Source of the DNA: Burkholderiales bacterium RIFCSPLOWO2_12_FULL_65_40 | Lineage (GTDB): Bacteria > Pseudomonadota > Gammaproteobacteria > Burkholderiales > Burkholderiaceae_C | Reading direction: 5' to 3' | NCBI GenBank assembly: GCA_001770955.1 | Contig: MESL01000034.1 | Coordinates: forward strand, 1-64,000 | DNA length: 64,000 nucleotides | Shown: positions 43,072 to 54,781 of the stretch, piece after piece | How positions within the stretch are numbered: position 1 is the first letter of the stretch | How the letters are laid out: every line of letters begins with the position of its first letter | Position numbers and translations under genes: made by a program | Notes under the pieces: generated by a model | The model's input: only the letters and a program-made list of their open reading frames with translations | Told to the model about the DNA's origin: nothing | Databases searched by the model: none

Positions 43072-44498
43072 AACACGCAATCCGCCATATCCACTTTGTA
43101 GGTCTGGGCGGTTCGGGCATGAGCGGCATCGCCGAGGTGCTGTTCAACCTGGGCTACCACATTTCGGGTTCCGACCTTTCGGACAGCCCGACGCTGCGGC
43201 GCCTGCAGGCGCTGGGCATCGCCACTCACCTGGGCCATGCGGCGGCCCACATCGATGGGGCCGATGCCGTGGTCACCTCCACGGCTGTCAAGGCCGACAA
43301 CCCCGAAGTGCTGGCCGCCCGTGCGAAGAAGATTCCGGTGGTGCCGCGCGCGCTCATGCTGGCCGAGCTGATGCGTCTCAAGCAGGGCATCGCCATTGCC
43401 GGCACACACGGCAAAACGACGACAACCAGCCTGGTCACCAGCGTGCTGGCCGAGGGCGGGCTGGACCCGACCTTCGTGATCGGCGGGCGCCTGAACAGCG
43501 CAGGCGCGAACGCCAAGCTCGGCAGCGGCGAACACATCGTGGTCGAGGCCGACGAGTCCGACGCCTCCTTCCTGAACCTGCTGCCCGTGATGGCGGTGGT
43601 GACGAACATCGACGCCGACCACATGGAGACCTACGGCCATGACTTCGGCCGGCTCAAGAAGGCGTTTGTCGACTTTCTGCACCGCATGCCGTTCTACGGC
43701 ACGGCTATCCTGTGCATCGACAACCCGGCCGTGCGCGAGATCGTGCCCGAGGTGTCGTGTCCCATCACCAGCTACGGCTTCTCCGAGGATGCGCAGGTGC
43801 GCGCCGTCAACGTGCGGGCCGTGGGTGCGCAGATGCACTTCACCGTGCAGCGGCGCAACGGCGTGACGCTGCCGGACATGGAGGTGGTGCTGAATCTGGC
43901 GGGCGAGCACAACGTGCTCAACGCGCTCTCGGCCATTGCCGTGGCGGTGGAGCTGAACATTCCCGACGATGCCGTGCTGCGTGCGCTGGCCCAGTTCAAG
44001 GGCGTGGGGCGACGCTTCCAGAGCTATGGCGACCTGCCCACCCGCGATGGCGGCCAGTTCACCGTGATCGACGATTACGGCCACCACCCCGTGGAGATGG
44101 CCGCCACGCTGGCGGCGGCGCGCGGCGCCTTCGTGGGACGGCGTCTGGTGCTGGCCTTTCAGCCGCACCGCTATTCCCGCACGCGCGACTGTTTCGAGGA
44201 CTTCGTCAAGGTCATCGGTGGCGCCGATGCGGTGTTACTCACCGAAGTCTATGCCGCGGGTGAGGCACCGGTGGTGGCTGCCGATGGCCGTTCTCTGGCC
44301 CGCGCGTTGCGCGTGGCCGGGCGCGTCGAGCCGGTGTTCGTGGACGACGTGGTGGCGCTGCCGCAGGCCATCGCCGACCTCGCGCAGGATGGCGATGTGG
44401 TGCTGTGCATGGGGGCAGGCTCCATTGGGGCCGTGCCGGGCAAGGTGGTGGAGTTGCTGCAAAAAAATGAGCATGCAGCGCAAGAAGGACGAGCGTAA
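43068..44498 (+). CDS. murC: UDP-MurNAc:L-Ala ligase MurC
   Basis: The first amino-acid ligase of the stem peptide, 476 residues. The N-terminal [18 protein letters not shown]-loop [20 protein letters not shown] and [10 protein letters not shown] are all present. The final residues ([14 protein letters not shown]) fall in a degenerate repeat copy. Its TAA shares a base with the ddl ATG (TAATG). Confidence 0.95.
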   Translation: MKHAIRHIHFVGLGGSGMSGIAEVLFNLGYHISGSDLSDSPTLRRLQALGIATHLGHAAAHIDGADAVVTSTAVKADNPEVLAARAKKIPVVPRALMLAELMRLKQGIAIAGTHGKTTTTSLVTSVLAEGGLDPTFVIGGRLNSAGANAKLGSGEHIVVEADESDASFLNLLPVMAVVTNIDADHMETYGHDFGRLKKAFVDFLHRMPFYGTAILCIDNPAVREIVPEVSCPITSYGFSEDAQVRAVNVRAVGAQMHFTVQRRNGVTLPDMEVVLNLAGEHNVLNALSAIAVAVELNIPDDAVLRALAQFKGVGRRFQSYGDLPTRDGGQFTVIDDYGHHPVEMAATLAAARGAFVGRRLVLAFQPHRYSRTRDCFEDFVKVIGGADAVLLTEVYAAGEAPVVAADGRSLARALRVAGRVEPVFVDDVVALPQAIADLAQDGDVVLCMGAGSIGAVPGKVVELLQKNEHAAQEGRA

Positions 44499-44505
44499 TG
44501 GGTCA
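44453..44505 (+). repeat. Dispersed palindromic repeat, copy 12, murC 3' end (degenerate)
   Basis: TTGCTGCAAAAAAATGAGC, ATGCAGCGCAAG and GACGAGCG resemble the family layout across the murC-ddl junction. The similarity is partial. Confidence 0.4.
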
Positions 44506-45484
44506 AGTGGATCAAAAAATCGATGTGCGTGCACTGGGCAAGGTGGCCGTGCTCATGGGCGGATCGTCCGCCGAGCGCGAGGTGTCGCTCATGTCGGGCG
44601 CGGGCGTGCTGCAGGCCCTGCGCGCACGCGGCGTGGATGCCCATGCCTTCGATCCGGCCCACAGCGACCTGAGCGAACTCAAGCAGGCGGGCTTTGCGCG
44701 CTGCTTCATCGCGCTGCACGGCCGCCACGGCGAGGATGGCACGGTGCAGGGTGCGCTCGAACTGCTGGGCATTCCCTACACCGGGCCGGGGGTGCTGGCG
44801 TCAAGCATCGCCATGGACAAAACCATGACCAAGCGCATCTGGCGTGCCGAGGGACTGCCCACGCCCGACTGGCGCCAGGTGGCCAGCGGCGAGGAAACCG
44901 AACAGGCCCTGGCCGCGCTGGGCGCGCCGATGATCGTCAAGCCAGCCCGAGAGGGTTCCACCATCGGGCTGACCAAGGTGACCGACCCCGGCCAATGTGC
45001 CAAGGCCTACGAACTGGCCTCGCGCTACGACCCCGAGGTGCTGTGCGAGCAGTTCATCGAGGGAGACGAAACCACCTGCCCGATTCTGGGCGAGGGCGCC
45101 AGCGCGCATGCGCTGCCGGTGATTCGCATTGTGGCGCCGCAGGGCAACTACGACTACCAGCACAAGTACTTCACCGACGACACGCAATACCACTGCCCCA
45201 GCGGCCTGCCGCAAGCCGAGGAAGACGCCATCCAGCGCCTGGTGGTGCAGGCCTTCCGCACGCTGGGCTGCCGGGGTTGGGCGCGGGCGGACATCATGGT
45301 CCGCGCCCGCGACCGCCAGCCCTTCCTGCTGGAGATCAACACTTCGCCGGGCATGACCGGGCACTCGCTGGTGCCCATGTCCGCGCGGTCGGCCGGCATC
45401 AGCTACGAAGACCTGTGCCTGCGCCTGCTGGCCAGCGCCACGCTCGACACCCCGCCGGGTGCGGTGGGAGGAACCCCTGCATGA
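44498..45484 (+). CDS. ddl: D-alanine-D-alanine ligase
   Basis: An ATP-grasp enzyme, 328 residues. [14 protein letters not shown] at the N-terminus, [26 protein letters not shown] and the metal-binding [15 protein letters not shown] are the family signatures. The dcw position identifies the DdlB type. ftsQ overlaps its stop (ATGA). Confidence 0.95.
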   Translation: MGQVDQKIDVRALGKVAVLMGGSSAEREVSLMSGAGVLQALRARGVDAHAFDPAHSDLSELKQAGFARCFIALHGRHGEDGTVQGALELLGIPYTGPGVLASSIAMDKTMTKRIWRAEGLPTPDWRQVASGEETEQALAALGAPMIVKPAREGSTIGLTKVTDPGQCAKAYELASRYDPEVLCEQFIEGDETTCPILGEGASAHALPVIRIVAPQGNYDYQHKYFTDDTQYHCPSGLPQAEEDAIQRLVVQAFRTLGCRGWARADIMVRARDRQPFLLEINTSPGMTGHSLVPMSARSAGISYEDLCLRLLASATLDTPPGAVGGTPA

Positions 45485-46275
45485 ACCACACGCTGCCCGC
45501 ACCGCTGGACGTCAAGCTCATGAACCTGACCGCCTCGGTCCTGTTCGTGGGCTGTGTCGTGCTGGTGCTGGCAGCCGGCGCCTGGTGGATGCTGCGCCAC
45601 CCGGCGTTTGCCATCGGACGCATCGTGGTGCAGGGTGACCTGGTGCACAACAACGCCGTCACGCTGCGGGCCAACGTGGCGCCGCATCTGGCGGGCAACT
45701 TTTTCACTCTCAACCTGCATACCGCGCGGGCCGCTTTTGAGCAGATGCCCTGGGTGCGCAGCGCCCAGGTGCGGCGCGAATACCCGGGCACCCTGCAGGT
45801 GGTGCTGCAGGAACACCGCGCCGTGGCGAACTGGGGCGACGAGGCCGGTACGGCCATGGTCAACCGCCAGGGCGAAGTGTTCGATGCGAATGCGGACGAT
45901 GCCGAATACGAAGGCCTGCCCCGGCTCAAAGGGCCGCAGGGACAGTCGGCCCAGGTGCTGCAGATGCACGGGCGGTTACAGACAGTGGTGGAGCCGCTGG
46001 GCATGGTGGTGCAGGAGCTGGAGCTGACAGGCCGGGGAGGGTGGCGCATGGTGATGGACAGTGGCGCCGAGGTGGAACTGGGGGGGGGATCGGGGGATGA
46101 GGTGGTGCAGCGCACGGAGCGTTTTGTGCGCACGCTTACCCAGGTGGCCGCACAGTACGGGCGCCGCGCCGATGCACTGGAGTCGGCCGACCTGCGCCAC
46201 GGCGGAGGCTATGCCCTTCGCCTGCGTGGGGTGACGACTGTGACGATGGGCCAGGACGCGCCCGCCCGCCGCTGA
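45481..46275 (+). CDS. ftsQ: Cell division protein FtsQ
   Basis: A 264-residue bitopic protein. It has one membrane helix ([19 protein letters not shown]), a POTRA domain ([20 protein letters not shown] ... [29 protein letters not shown]) and the FtsQ beta-domain. It recruits FtsL/FtsB. 32 bases separate it from ftsA. Confidence 0.93.
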   Translation: MNHTLPAPLDVKLMNLTASVLFVGCVVLVLAAGAWWMLRHPAFAIGRIVVQGDLVHNNAVTLRANVAPHLAGNFFTLNLHTARAAFEQMPWVRSAQVRREYPGTLQVVLQEHRAVANWGDEAGTAMVNRQGEVFDANADDAEYEGLPRLKGPQGQSAQVLQMHGRLQTVVEPLGMVVQELELTGRGGWRMVMDSGAEVELGGGSGDEVVQRTERFVRTLTQVAAQYGRRADALESADLRHGGGYALRLRGVTTVTMGQDAPARR

Positions 46276-46307
46276 ACAGCACAAAGAACCAAAAGGCAGA
46301 CACGCAT

Positions 46308-47537
46308 ATGGCAAGAGAATACAAAGACGTCGTGGTGGGGCTGGATATCGGCACGGCCAAGATCATGGCCGTGGTGGCCGAGGTGCTGCCAGGCGGCGAG
46401 CTGAAACTCGCGGGCCTGGGTGTGGCCCCCAGCAACGGCCTCAAGCGTGGCGTGGTGGTCAACATCGACGCCACGGTGCAGAGCATCCAGCAGGCACTGA
46501 AAGAAGCCGAGCTGATGGCCGACTGCAAGATCCAGCGCGTCTACACCGGCATCACCGGTAGCCACATCCGGGGCCTCAACTCCAGCGGCATGGTGGCCGT
46601 GAAAGACAAGGAGGTCACTGCCGCCGACGTGGCGCGCGTGATCGAGACGGCCAAGGCCATCAACATCTCCAGCGACCAGCGCCTGCTGCTGGTAGAGCCG
46701 CAGGAGTTCGTGATCGACGGGCAGGATGTGAAAGAGCCCATTGGCATGAGCGGCATCCGGCTGGAGGCCAAGATCCACATCGTGACCGGCGCGCAGAGCG
46801 CTGCCGAGAACATCATCAAGTGCGTGCGCCGCTGCGGCCTGGAGGTCGAGCAGCTTCTGCTCAATCCGCTGGCGTCCAGCCAGGCCGTGCTGACTGACGA
46901 CGAGCGCGAGCTGGGCGTGGTGGTGGTCGATATTGGTGCGGGCACGACCGACGTGGCCATCTTCACCGGCGGCGCCATTCGCCACACGGCGGTGATCCCG
47001 ATCGCTGGCGACCTTATCACCAGCGATATCGCCATGGCGCTGCGCACGCCCACCAAGGATGCCGAAGACATCAAGGTCGAAAGCGGCTACGCCAAGCAGT
47101 TGCTGGCCGACCCCGAGGCCCAGGTCGAAGTGCCGGGCCTGGGCGACCGCGGCCCGCGCATGCTCAGCAAGCAGGCGCTGGCCGGCGTGATCGAGCCGCG
47201 CGTGGAAGAGATTTTTTCGCTCGTTCAGCAGGTCATCCGCGAGTCGGGCTACGAAGAAGTGCTGTCGTCGGGCATCGTGCTCACGGGCGGCAGCGTGGTC
47301 ATGCCGGGCATGGTGGAACTGGGCGAGGACATCTTCCTCAAGCCCGTGCGCCGGGGCATTCCAAAGTATTCCAGCGCGCTGGCCGACATGGTGGCCCAGC
47401 CGCGTGCAGCCACCGTCATGGGGCTGCTCGAAGAGGCGCGCCTGGCGCGCATGCGCGGCTTCAAGGTGGCGCACAAGAGCGGCTCGGTGCAGTCTGCCTT
47501 TGGCCGGTTCAAGGATTTCATCGTGGGGAACTTCTGA
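46308..47537 (+). CDS. ftsA: Cell division protein FtsA
   Basis: An actin-like membrane tether of FtsZ, 409 residues. Phosphate-1 loop LDIGTAKIMAVV, the 1C domain with YTGITGSHIRGLNSSG, and VDIGAGTTDVAIFTGG. The C-terminal amphipathic helix is SVQSAFGRFKDFIVGNF. It is followed by 160 bases before ftsZ, the only sizeable gap in the cluster. Confidence 0.95.
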   Translation: MAREYKDVVVGLDIGTAKIMAVVAEVLPGGELKLAGLGVAPSNGLKRGVVVNIDATVQSIQQALKEAELMADCKIQRVYTGITGSHIRGLNSSGMVAVKDKEVTAADVARVIETAKAINISSDQRLLLVEPQEFVIDGQDVKEPIGMSGIRLEAKIHIVTGAQSAAENIIKCVRRCGLEVEQLLLNPLASSQAVLTDDERELGVVVVDIGAGTTDVAIFTGGAIRHTAVIPIAGDLITSDIAMALRTPTKDAEDIKVESGYAKQLLADPEAQVEVPGLGDRGPRMLSKQALAGVIEPRVEEIFSLVQQVIRESGYEEVLSSGIVLTGGSVVMPGMVELGEDIFLKPVRRGIPKYSSALADMVAQPRAATVMGLLEEARLARMRGFKVAHKSGSVQSAFGRFKDFIVGNF

Positions 47538-47593
47538 CCATGTCCAGTATTTCCTGGCACGTACTGCCCCACCCGCCCCCCCGAAAACGATGG

Positions 47594-47622
47594 CGGTGCA
47601 CCGGCCCACCCCGCGTGCACCG
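47594..47622. other. Inverted repeat in ftsA-ftsZ gap
   Basis: CGGTGCAC-13-GTGCACCG, a perfect 8-bp inverted repeat, sits in the middle of the gap, with ACGATGGC flanking it on both sides in direct orientation. It has no T run. It could be an operator or an mRNA processing hairpin ahead of ftsZ. Confidence 0.45.
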
Positions 47623-47697
47623 ACGATGGCCTGAGGCCACGCACTGCAACCATTTTTCACCATTCATCGCAAATACATCAGCAAGAGGAGCTTCAGC

Positions 47698-48933
47698 ATG
47701 ACCATCGAAATGATCGAAGTCGAAGAATTCAACCAAGGCACCCGGATCAAGGTCATCGGTGTGGGCGGCGGCGGCGGCAATGCCGTCGATCACATGGTGG
47801 CCCACAACGTGCAGGGTGTGGAGTTCGTCAGTGCCAACACCGACGCGCAGGCGCTCTCGCGCAGCGCGGCGCACCGCGTGATCCAGCTGGGCCAGAGCGG
47901 TCTGGGTGCCGGCAGCAAGCCCGAAAGGGCCCGTGAGGCCGCCGAGGCCGCCGTGGACAACATCCGCGAGGCCATCCAGGGCGCGAACATGCTGTTCATC
48001 ACCGCCGGCATGGGCGGCGGCACGGGCACGGGCGCAGCCCCCGTGATTGCCCGCGTGGCCAAGGAAATGGGCATTCTCACCGTGGGGGTGGTGACCAAGC
48101 CGTTCGACTGGGAAGGTGGCCGCCGTATGCAGAACGCTGACGCGGGCCTGGCCGAACTGGAAGCCAACGTCGATTCGCTGATCGTCGTGCTCAACGAGAA
48201 GCTGCTCGAAGTGCTCGGTGATGACATCACCCAGGATGAAGCGTTTGCACACGCCAACGACGTGCTGAAGAACGCTGTGGGCGGCATTTCCGAGATCATC
48301 AACGAATTCGGCCAGGTGAACGTCGACTTCCAGGACGTGTGCACCATCATGGGCGAGCCCGGCAAGGCCATGATGGGTACGGCCACCGCCAGCGGTCCGG
48401 ACCGCGCGCGCATCGCTGCCGAACAGGCCATTGCCTGCCCGCTGCTCGAAGGCGTCGACCTGTCGGGTGCCAAGGGCGTGCTGGTGCTGGTGACGGCCAG
48501 CAAGTCGAGCCTGAAGCTTTCCGAGTCGCGTCTGGCCATGACCACCATCAACGCCTACGCTTCGACCGATGCGCATGTGATTTTTGGCGCTGCCTACGAC
48601 GAAAGCCTGGGCGACGAGATCCGCGTGACCGTGCTGGCCACCGGCCTGTCGCGCGCCAACGCGCGCCGCCAGCCGATTTCGGTGGTGCAGGGAGGCCTGC
48701 GCACGGGAACGGACAACATGGCCTATGCGATGCCGACCGGCGGCAGTGTGATGACCGGGGCCGGCAGTGCCGTGCTGGGTGCGCCGGCGGGGCAGGCCGA
48801 CTACGGCAACATGGCCGTGCCCAGCGTCTGGCGTACCAATCGCACGCAGGCGGCGGCCCGCGTCGATGCACTGTCTTCGGGCGGCATGGACGATCTGGAA
48901 ATTCCGGCTTTCCTGCGCAAGCAGGCGGATTGA
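47698..48933 (+). CDS. ftsZ: Cell division GTPase FtsZ
   Basis: Tubulin-like Z-ring protein, 411 residues. The T4 loop is GGGTGTGAAPV, the T3/T7 regions are present (NVDFQDV), and the C-terminal conserved peptide is DDLEIPAFLRKQ. A strong AAGAGGAG ribosome binding site lies 8 bases upstream, fitting the high amount of FtsZ needed. Confidence 0.97.
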   Translation: MTIEMIEVEEFNQGTRIKVIGVGGGGGNAVDHMVAHNVQGVEFVSANTDAQALSRSAAHRVIQLGQSGLGAGSKPERAREAAEAAVDNIREAIQGANMLFITAGMGGGTGTGAAPVIARVAKEMGILTVGVVTKPFDWEGGRRMQNADAGLAELEANVDSLIVVLNEKLLEVLGDDITQDEAFAHANDVLKNAVGGISEIINEFGQVNVDFQDVCTIMGEPGKAMMGTATASGPDRARIAAEQAIACPLLEGVDLSGAKGVLVLVTASKSSLKLSESRLAMTTINAYASTDAHVIFGAAYDESLGDEIRVTVLATGLSRANARRQPISVVQGGLRTGTDNMAYAMPTGGSVMTGAGSAVLGAPAGQADYGNMAVPSVWRTNRTQAAARVDALSSGGMDDLEIPAFLRKQAD

Positions 48934-48937
48934 GCCC

Positions 48938-48967
48938 GGCAGGTGCACGGATGGCCGTGCACCTGCC
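48938..48967 (+). terminator. Hairpin after ftsZ
   Basis: A perfect 13-bp stem (GGCAGGTGCACGG, 4-base loop, CCGTGCACCTGCC) starts 4 bases after the ftsZ stop. No T run follows, so it may limit read-through or protect the 3' end rather than act as a classic terminator. Confidence 0.5.
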
Positions 48968-49011
48968 CTGCTGCATCGCGACGATAGAAAAACGCGATGA
49001 GGGCAGGGCTG

Positions 49012-49037
49012 CGATGGATCTCCATCGAAACTAAAAT
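49012..49037 (+). promoter_or_regulatory. lpxC promoter region: 7-bp palindrome and -10
   Basis: CGATGGA-TC-TCCATCG (49012-49027) is followed by TAAAAT (49032-49037), which ends exactly 6 bases before the lpxC ATG. The palindrome falls in the -35/spacer region and could be an operator. Leaderless transcription is suggested. Confidence 0.45.
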
Positions 49038-49043
49038 CAACGG

Positions 49044-49967
49044 ATGCTTGCGCAACGTACCCTCAAGTCCCTCACCCGCGCGGTCGGCGTGGGCCTGCAC
49101 AGCGGTCAGCGCGTGGAGCTGACCCTGCGCCCGGCCCAGCCTGATACCGGCATCGTTTTCCGGCGCATCGATCTTCCCGAGCCGGTGGACATTCCGGTGT
49201 CCACCCTGGCCGTGACCGACACCCGCATGGCATCGACCATCTCCTCGGGCAATGCGCGGGTGCACACCGTGGAGCACCTGATGTCGGCCTGCGCGGGCCT
49301 GGGGGTGGATAACCTGTATGTGGATATCACGGCAGAGGAAGTGCCCATCCTGGACGGTTCTTCTGCGTCCTTCGTGTTCCTGCTGCAAAGTGCCGGGATT
49401 GCCCTGCAAAACGCTCCCAAGCGGTTCATCCGTGTCAAAGCGCCCATCGAGGTGCGCCAGGGCGATGGCGCACAGGCCAAATGGGCGCGCCTTGAGCCCT
49501 ACCATGGCTTCAAACTGCGCTTCGAGATCGACTTCGCCCATCCGGCAGTCGATTCCACAGGGCAGTGCGTCGAGTTCGACCTGGGCACGGGCAACTACAG
49601 CCGTGACATCGCGCGCGCCCGCACCTTCGGCTTCACCAAGGACGTCGAGATGATGCGCTCCAGCGGCCTGGCCCTGGGTGGCGGTCTGGACAATGCCATC
49701 GTCATGGACGACTACAAGGTGCTCAATGCCGATGGCCTGCGCTACGACGACGAGTTCGTGAAGCACAAGATCCTGGATGCCATGGGCGACCTGTACCTGG
49801 TGGGCAAGCCGCTTCTGGCGGCCTACAGCGCCTTCCGCTCTGGCCATGCGCTGAACAACCTGCTGCTGCGCGAACTTGAATCCCGGCCCGAGGCCTGGGA
49901 GATCGTCACCTTCGACAACGAGCGCCAGGCGCCGACAGGCTTTGCACAGCCTGTGCGCGCCTGGTAG
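49044..49967 (+). CDS. lpxC: UDP-3-O-acyl-GlcNAc deacetylase
   Basis: The committed step of lipid A synthesis, 307 residues, beginning [21 protein letters not shown]. Zinc ligands are in HTVEHLMSA (first His group) and [16 protein letters not shown] (second His and Asp); RARTFGF is also conserved. It has its own promoter-like signal, with no ribosome binding site. This is the last gene of the cluster, as in E. coli. Confidence 0.96.
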   Translation: MLAQRTLKSLTRAVGVGLHSGQRVELTLRPAQPDTGIVFRRIDLPEPVDIPVSTLAVTDTRMASTISSGNARVHTVEHLMSACAGLGVDNLYVDITAEEVPILDGSSASFVFLLQSAGIALQNAPKRFIRVKAPIEVRQGDGAQAKWARLEPYHGFKLRFEIDFAHPAVDSTGQCVEFDLGTGNYSRDIARARTFGFTKDVEMMRSSGLALGGGLDNAIVMDDYKVLNADGLRYDDEFVKHKILDAMGDLYLVGKPLLAAYSAFRSGHALNNLLLRELESRPEAWEIVTFDNERQAPTGFAQPVRAW

Positions 49968-49993
49968 CGAGGCATCGGCAAGGCGCTTTCTCC

Positions 49994-50170
49994 ATGTTGC
50001 TGTTCCGCTGGATCGTCATGCTGCTGCTTTTCGCGGCGGCGCTTTGCTTTGCCTTCTATGCGGGAACGGGGCAGGCTCGCTACAAGCGGCTGGGCTTCAT
50101 TGTCCTCAAGTGGACGATCATTGCTGCCAGCGTCTTTTTTGCCGTCCTGATTCTGGAACGCGGGTTCTGA
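49994..50170 (+). CDS. Small two-helix membrane protein
   Basis: A 58-residue ORF 26 bases after lpxC. It has two hydrophobic helices (WIVMLLLFAAALCFAFYAG and WTIIAASVFFAVLIL) separated by a basic loop GQARYKRLGFIVLK, ending ERGF. Reading-frame composition and position (same strand, between lpxC and the thiC promoter) support a real gene. No clear ribosome binding site. The function is unknown; small inner-membrane proteins of this shape are common next to lpxC in this group by my recollection, which I could not check. Confidence 0.65.
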   Translation: MLLFRWIVMLLLFAAALCFAFYAGTGQARYKRLGFIVLKWTIIAASVFFAVLILERGF

Positions 50171-50196
50171 CGCGGATTTCCAAGCTGGCCTATACT
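50167..50196 (+). promoter_or_regulatory. thiC promoter
   Basis: CTGACG, an 18-base spacer and TATACT lie just before the TPP riboswitch. The -35 overlaps the stop codon of the small membrane protein. Confidence 0.55.
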
Positions 50197-50203
50197 CGCG
50201 CCT

Positions 50204-52325
<2,122 letters not shown>

Positions 52326-52510
52326 GCGCAGTCTGTCCGCGTTACACCGCCGCCCGCGCGGGCGCAAGCCCCGAGCTGGGCGGTACATACCCTGTGGGAG
52401 CGGAGATTCCCCTCGCGTATATTCGTATCCAAATGCAGCCCACAAGGCCGCAGGAGGGGGCAGGGCGTAAATGGCTGATGCCTGAGAAATCAATATGAGG
52501 AAGGGGAGCC

Positions 52511-54136
52511 ATGAACGCTCTGGGCCGTCTGTCGATCCGTGCACGTCTGTATTTCGGCACGATTTTTTCTCTGATTCTGCTGATCGTGATCGGGGGAATG
52601 GGCTACGTGGCCCTTGACCGCACGCGCGGAACGCTGCAGGAGCTGTTTTCACAGCGCGTGCAGACACTCACCGACATGTCCGAGCTGCGTACCGTCCTGG
52701 GGGACCTGCGCCGCATCGAGAAGGACATCATCATCAACTTCAACAACAGCGTCGAAGTCTCGACGCTGCGCGAGCGCTGGGCCGCCACGCTGACGGATCT
52801 GCGCAAGAGCGTGGCCACCGTGCGGCAGGTGCAGGCCGCCGATGCGGATTTCGTCGCAACCATCGACAAGTCGCTCGAGGAAATCAAGCTTTACGAAGTG
52901 GGCATCAACCCCATCTTTGAGCAGATCGAAGGAGCGCAGCTTGATGGTGCGGGTGGAGGTGCCTATGCCAATCGCCTGCGCAAGCACATGGAGACGGCCG
53001 ACAAGCTCTTTTCCGACCTCGCCGCCACGGCGCGCACCCAGATGGACGAAGCCCGCCAGGGCGTGGAGTCGCGCACGGCCTCCATGTCGGTGCTGATCGG
53101 CGTCGCCTTGCTGCTGGGGCTGGCCGTGCTCATTCCGCTGACCTTCTTCAGCGTGCGCTCCATCACCCGCTCGCTGGCACAGGCGAGCGAACTGGCCGAA
53201 CGCATTGCCGGCGGCGACCTCTCGCACGATGTGCAGGTACAGAACAAGGACGAGGTGGGCCTGCTGGTGGAGGCCATGGGGCGCATGCAGGAGGCGTTGC
53301 GTGGCCTGGTGCGCCAGGTGCAGGAGGCGGCGGGCAATATCTCCACCGCCAGCGCAGAGATCGCCAGCGGCAACCATGACCTGAGCCACCGCACCGAACA
53401 GACGGCAGCCAGCCTGGAGGAGACGGCCTCGTCCATGGACCTGCTCACCAGCACGGTGCAGCAAAGCGCCGAGTCGTCCAGCCACGCCAGCAACTTCGCC
53501 ACCACCGCGGCCGAGGTCGCCGGGCGGGGCGGGGCAGTGGTGGCCCAGGTGGTCAGCACCATGGACCAGATCACCACCAGCTCGCGCAAGATCGCCGACA
53601 TCACCGGCGTGATCGATGGCATCGCCTTTCAGACCAACATCCTGGCGCTCAATGCCGCTGTGGAAGCGGCGCGCGCGGGAGAACAGGGCCGGGGCTTTGC
53701 CGTGGTGGCCAGCGAAGTGCGCAGCCTGGCCGGCCGCTCGGCCGAGGCGGCCAAGGAGATCAAGGCGCTGATCGGCGCCTCGGTGGAGCGGGTGGAAGAC
53801 GGAGCGCGCCTCGTGGGTCAGGCGGGCGAAACCATGACCGAGATCGTGGGCAGTGTGCGCCGCGTGTCCGACATCATTGGCGAGATCACATCGTCGTCGG
53901 CCGAGCAGCGCGACAACATTGCGCAGATCAGCCAGGCCGTGCGCCAGCTCGATCAGATGACGCAGCAGAACGCGGCGCTGGTCGAGCAATCCACAGCGGC
54001 GTCCGAGTCGCTGCGCGAGCAGGCCAGCGGGCTTACCCGGGCCGTCAGCCAGTTCAAACTCAGTGGTTCGGGTGACGCCAGCCCGTCGCCAGTGCTGGTG
54101 CGCGCAGGCAGCTCAGCGGCATTGCGCCTCAAGTGA
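52511..54136 (+). CDS. Methyl-accepting chemotaxis protein
   Basis: A 541-residue receptor. TM1 is about residues 15-35 ([19 protein letters not shown]), then a four-helix-bundle-type periplasmic domain (about 36-190), TM2 ([21 protein letters not shown]), HAMP and a cytoplasmic signalling domain. The hairpin tip [33 protein letters not shown] is canonical. No C-terminal NWETF-like CheR-binding pentapeptide is present. GGAAGGGGAG precedes the start. The ligand is unknown. No other chemotaxis gene is nearby. Confidence 0.93.
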   Translation: MNALGRLSIRARLYFGTIFSLILLIVIGGMGYVALDRTRGTLQELFSQRVQTLTDMSELRTVLGDLRRIEKDIIINFNNSVEVSTLRERWAATLTDLRKSVATVRQVQAADADFVATIDKSLEEIKLYEVGINPIFEQIEGAQLDGAGGGAYANRLRKHMETADKLFSDLAATARTQMDEARQGVESRTASMSVLIGVALLLGLAVLIPLTFFSVRSITRSLAQASELAERIAGGDLSHDVQVQNKDEVGLLVEAMGRMQEALRGLVRQVQEAAGNISTASAEIASGNHDLSHRTEQTAASLEETASSMDLLTSTVQQSAESSSHASNFATTAAEVAGRGGAVVAQVVSTMDQITTSSRKIADITGVIDGIAFQTNILALNAAVEAARAGEQGRGFAVVASEVRSLAGRSAEAAKEIKALIGASVERVEDGARLVGQAGETMTEIVGSVRRVSDIIGEITSSSAEQRDNIAQISQAVRQLDQMTQQNAALVEQSTAASESLREQASGLTRAVSQFKLSGSGDASPSPVLVRAGSSAALRLK

Positions 54137-54739
54137 GCCAGCCCCCCTGCGCGGGCGGCGTTGTCCAAGCGGGAAACAGGCCCAGTATCCCGGAGCCGGG
54201 GCCTCCAGGGGCCATTGGTCGGCTTGGGGCGGCACACCGTTCGCTGCCCGGCCATCATGCAGCCATTGCACGCAGCGCGCCACTCCGGCGTGGCTGATCC
54301 AGAGCAGATCGCCCTTCTGCCGGTGGGCGGTTTCACGGGCCTCTTGCAGGGCGTGCGCCACGCGGCGCAGCATGGATGCCAGCGATTCCCCCCCGCCAGG
54401 GCAGTGGTCGGCGAAGCGGGCCGTCCAGGCCTCGATGTCGGCGCGGGCGATGTCGGTCCATGCACGCCCCTCCCAGGTGCCGAAGTCCATCTCCACCAGT
54501 CGCCCGTCGGCTTCTGATGCCAAATCGGGTCGCAGGGCTTGCAGGGATTGCGCAAGCTGCTCACATCTTTGTAGTGGTGAGTGGCGCACCCACAGGCCGT
54601 GAGGAAGAACCACAGCCAGGCGCCGGGCGCATTCAGCGGTGGCGGCAGGGTCTGCGGTGACGTCCAGGGCGCCATAGCAGATGCCCGGCGCCACCAGCGG
54701 CTGCGCATGCCGCACGACCCAGAGCTGTCGGGATTTCAT
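54113..54739 (-). CDS. cobC: Histidine phosphatase, probable alpha-ribazole phosphatase CobC
   Basis: A 208-residue phosphoglycerate-mutase-superfamily phosphatase. The catalytic RHG-type motif is VVRHAQP (residues 8-14); the second His is in [22 protein letters not shown] is typical of alpha-ribazole-5'-phosphate phosphatases. Context with cobS supports a late step of cobalamin assembly. A perfect 29-bp duplication at the cobS/cobC junction moves its ATG behind a 10-codon mini-ORF. The last 24 bases overlap the convergent chemotaxis gene. Confidence 0.82.
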   Translation of the reverse strand: MKSRQLWVVRHAQPLVAPGICYGALDVTADPAATAECARRLAVVLPHGLWVRHSPLQRCEQLAQSLQALRPDLASEADGRLVEMDFGTWEGRAWTDIARADIEAWTARFADHCPGGGESLASMLRRVAHALQEARETAHRQKGDLLWISHAGVARCVQWLHDGRAANGVPPQADQWPLEAPAPGYWACFPLGQRRPRRGAGSLEAQCR

Positions 54740-54781
54740 GCGCCCGCCCAGCGCTGTCGGGATTTCATGCGCCCGCCCAGC
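54724..54781. repeat. Perfect 29-bp tandem duplication at cobS/cobC junction
   Basis: Two identical 29-bp units (54724-54752 and 54753-54781), each containing GGGATTTCATGCGCCCGCCC. Each unit contains a TCAT on the plus strand, that is an ATGA stop/start overlap on the minus strand. Confidence 0.9.
54736..54768 (-). CDS. 10-codon coupling mini-ORF between cobS and cobC
   Basis: The ATG at 54768 overlaps the cobS stop (ATGA). The frame encodes [10 protein letters not shown] and stops at 54736-54738, where its TGA overlaps the cobC ATG at 54739. It is a by-product of the 29-bp duplication and is probably translated by ribosomes passing from cobS to cobC; a product function is unlikely. Confidence 0.55.
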   Translation of the reverse strand: MKSRQRWAGA

